Source of the DNA: Clostridia bacterium
Lineage (GTDB): Bacteria > Bacillota_E > RBS10-35 > JAJYVN01
Length of the DNA stretch: 8,306 nucleotides
Assembly (NCBI GenBank): GCA_027335515.1
Contig: DAHWHT010000342.1
Coordinates: 1-8,306, forward strand
Direction of reading: 5' to 3'
Below are positions 7,503 through 8,306 of this stretch, piece by piece. Position 1 is the stretch's first letter; every line of letters starts with the position of its first letter. A program made the translations under genes and the position numbers. Below the pieces are notes generated by a model. It was not told the origin of the DNA. It did no database searches and was given only the letters and a program-made list of their open reading frames with translations.

Positions 7503-7698
7503 CTTGGAGTCGCGCGTTCTGCGGGCGCTGGTGGCGCTGTCGCAGACGAGAATGCGCGGCGTGGTTCGCCGGGTGGCATTGCCACCGTCCGCAACGCCGG
7601 ACGCCCGCGGATGGGCCACGTTTTGGGCGCGCTCCCTCCACCGCCCACCCAACCTCTCGGGAGGGGCTTTGAACCACGCAAGACTTGTCTTGTCCAAC

Positions 7699-8306
7699 CT
7701 ACCGGCGATCTACCCAACACGCCAATCGTTCCACCTGCATCGCCGCATCAAATGTTCCAGGCATTTCCCACCCCATATTGACTGCGGTCATCGCGTAGTC
7801 CTCCATGTGGTGGGATGCCGGCAAGTAGCCCGCGTTCCAGGCGGCGTTCAACCCGGCAAGTAGCCCCGGCTTCAGCTCGACATCAAACGCCATCCAACCG
7901 AGGTCACGGAGGGTTCCCAGTCCCCAAGTGCCGGTGCCCGGTGTATAGATGTATTTGTTGGTGCCCCCGAAGTCCTTGGCGCGGTAGTCGGGAATACTCT
8001 CCGCGCGACTATCAAAAAAGGGAATGCCGAGCCAGTAGTAATCGGAAAAGCCTAACGAAGTCTTGTTGTGATTGCTGATCGTGAAATAGAGGAAGAACTG
8101 CGCGGCATGTCTACCAGGGTCTTGGAGCACGTCCGGCTCTCGACAGTGTAGCAACCTGACTCGCCCACACAGCCGTGCCGATTCCAGCCCGAGCAGCGGT
8201 GCTGGCTTGGGCAACTTTTGCTCCACTAAGAGATGGACCCACGGAGTCTCCGCTGTGCGTAGGGTGTGATTATATTCTGGTAATGTCGAAACCTGCAGTA
8301 ACAGAT
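7699..8306 (-). CDS. Unknown protein, 5' end outside window
   Basis: The minus-strand frame is open from the window edge to TAG (7699-7701), showing 201 residues. A GTG at 8224-8226 is an in-frame candidate start, but the frame continues upstream without a stop (residues include QVSTLPEYNHTLRTAE), so the gene may begin outside. Composition is coherent and aromatic-rich (FFLYFTISNHNKTS, SDYYWLGIPFFDSR, TNKYIYTPGTGTWGLG, MGWEMPGTFDAAMQVERL), unlike shadow frames of GC-rich DNA. Alternating hydrophobic stretches suggest a mostly beta protein. The pattern of a W-x-x-F-D-V-E-L strand followed by a C-terminal G-W-E-x-P-G-T-F strand recalls beta-sandwich, lectin-like domains, but this is only an impression. 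No membrane helix is visible. Local GC content is visibly lower than in the ribosomal block, pointing to transferred DNA. Product function is unknown. Confidence 0.7.
   Translation of the reverse strand, partial: LLLQVSTLPEYNHTLRTAETPWVHLLVEQKLPKPAPLLGLESARLCGRVRLLHCREPDVLQDPGRHAAQFFLYFTISNHNKTSLGFSDYYWLGIPFFDSRAESIPDYRAKDFGGTNKYIYTPGTGTWGLGTLRDLGWMAFDVELKPGLLAGLNAAWNAGYLPASHHMEDYAMTAVNMGWEMPGTFDAAMQVERLACWVDRR

Larger units (their letters stand above)
7224..7698. other. Stretch without an intact gene, in the accessory region
   Basis: No complete recognisable gene lies here. The stretch holds a strong GGATCC-centred inverted repeat (7236-7274), an SD/GTG overlap at 7362-7379 and a short perfect-arm inverted repeat, GGTGGCA/TGCCACC (7572-7578, 7580-7586). 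Several plus-strand pieces look faintly coding but sit in three different frames. They are a fragment ending in SEKSGGDGA (stop 7377-7379), the segment SAGEIVCVVVAIGARPGAP (stop 7500-7502) and the segment NLESRVLRALVALSQTRMRG (from about 7501). A frameshifted gene remnant would explain this, but no family is recognisable. Confidence 0.4.

Noticed and set aside
7477..7863. Plus-strand 128-residue open frame crossing into the unknown minus gene
   Set aside because: Its second half is antisense to the coherent minus-strand gene and it has no ribosome binding site. The first part may be a remnant and is mentioned with the gene-free stretch.

Overview
This is a GC-rich bacterial window. The core genes use GTG, TTG and ATG starts behind G-rich Shine-Dalgarno sequences. 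It most likely comes from a high-GC Bacillota lineage of the Symbiobacterium, Thermaerobacter or Limnochorda kind. The reasons are an L27 with an N-terminal pre-sequence of the 'LQ-x-F-A' type next to its partner protease gene prp, an L10-leader attenuator before rplJ, and the block obg-nadD-yqeK-rsfS. The exact genus cannot be read from the sequence.

Positions 1-6472 are a dense plus-strand run of translation and ribosome-assembly genes: rplK (5' end outside the window), rplA, a promoter plus L10 leader with attenuator, rplJ, rplL, rplU, prp, rpmA, obg, nadD, yqeK and rsfS. Many genes overlap or nearly touch (prp/rpmA 20 nt, obg/nadD ATGA, nadD/yqeK 20 nt), so translational coupling is likely. 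Two predicted promoters (6021-6049 and 6469-6497) have -35 boxes that contain the stop codon of the preceding gene. The second drives tRNA-Ala(GGC) at 6534-6609. The usual rpoB-rpoC after rplL is missing: the rplKAJL cluster is joined directly to the rplU-prp-rpmA-obg cluster.

Positions 6610-8306 are different. The 3' end of the tRNA is followed, nine bases on, by a convergent, frameshifted and truncated tyrosine-recombinase pseudogene (6618-7223, minus). Then comes about 475 bp with no intact gene but with a strong GGATCC-centred hairpin and a well-placed SD/GTG overlap. The window ends in an AT-richer minus-strand gene of unknown function that runs off the edge (7699-8306). This looks like the decayed tRNA-proximal end of an integrated element.

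The most striking observation is in the L27-maturation pair. Prp keeps the catalytic His22 but has Gly in place of the catalytic Cys34, while L27 keeps a cleavable-looking pre-sequence whose P2 residue has changed (LQRF|A rather than LQFF|A). NadD next door has Arg in place of the Gly of its HxGH nucleotidyltransferase signature (HVRH). Each change is one base from the expected codon, so both may be real or may be consensus errors.
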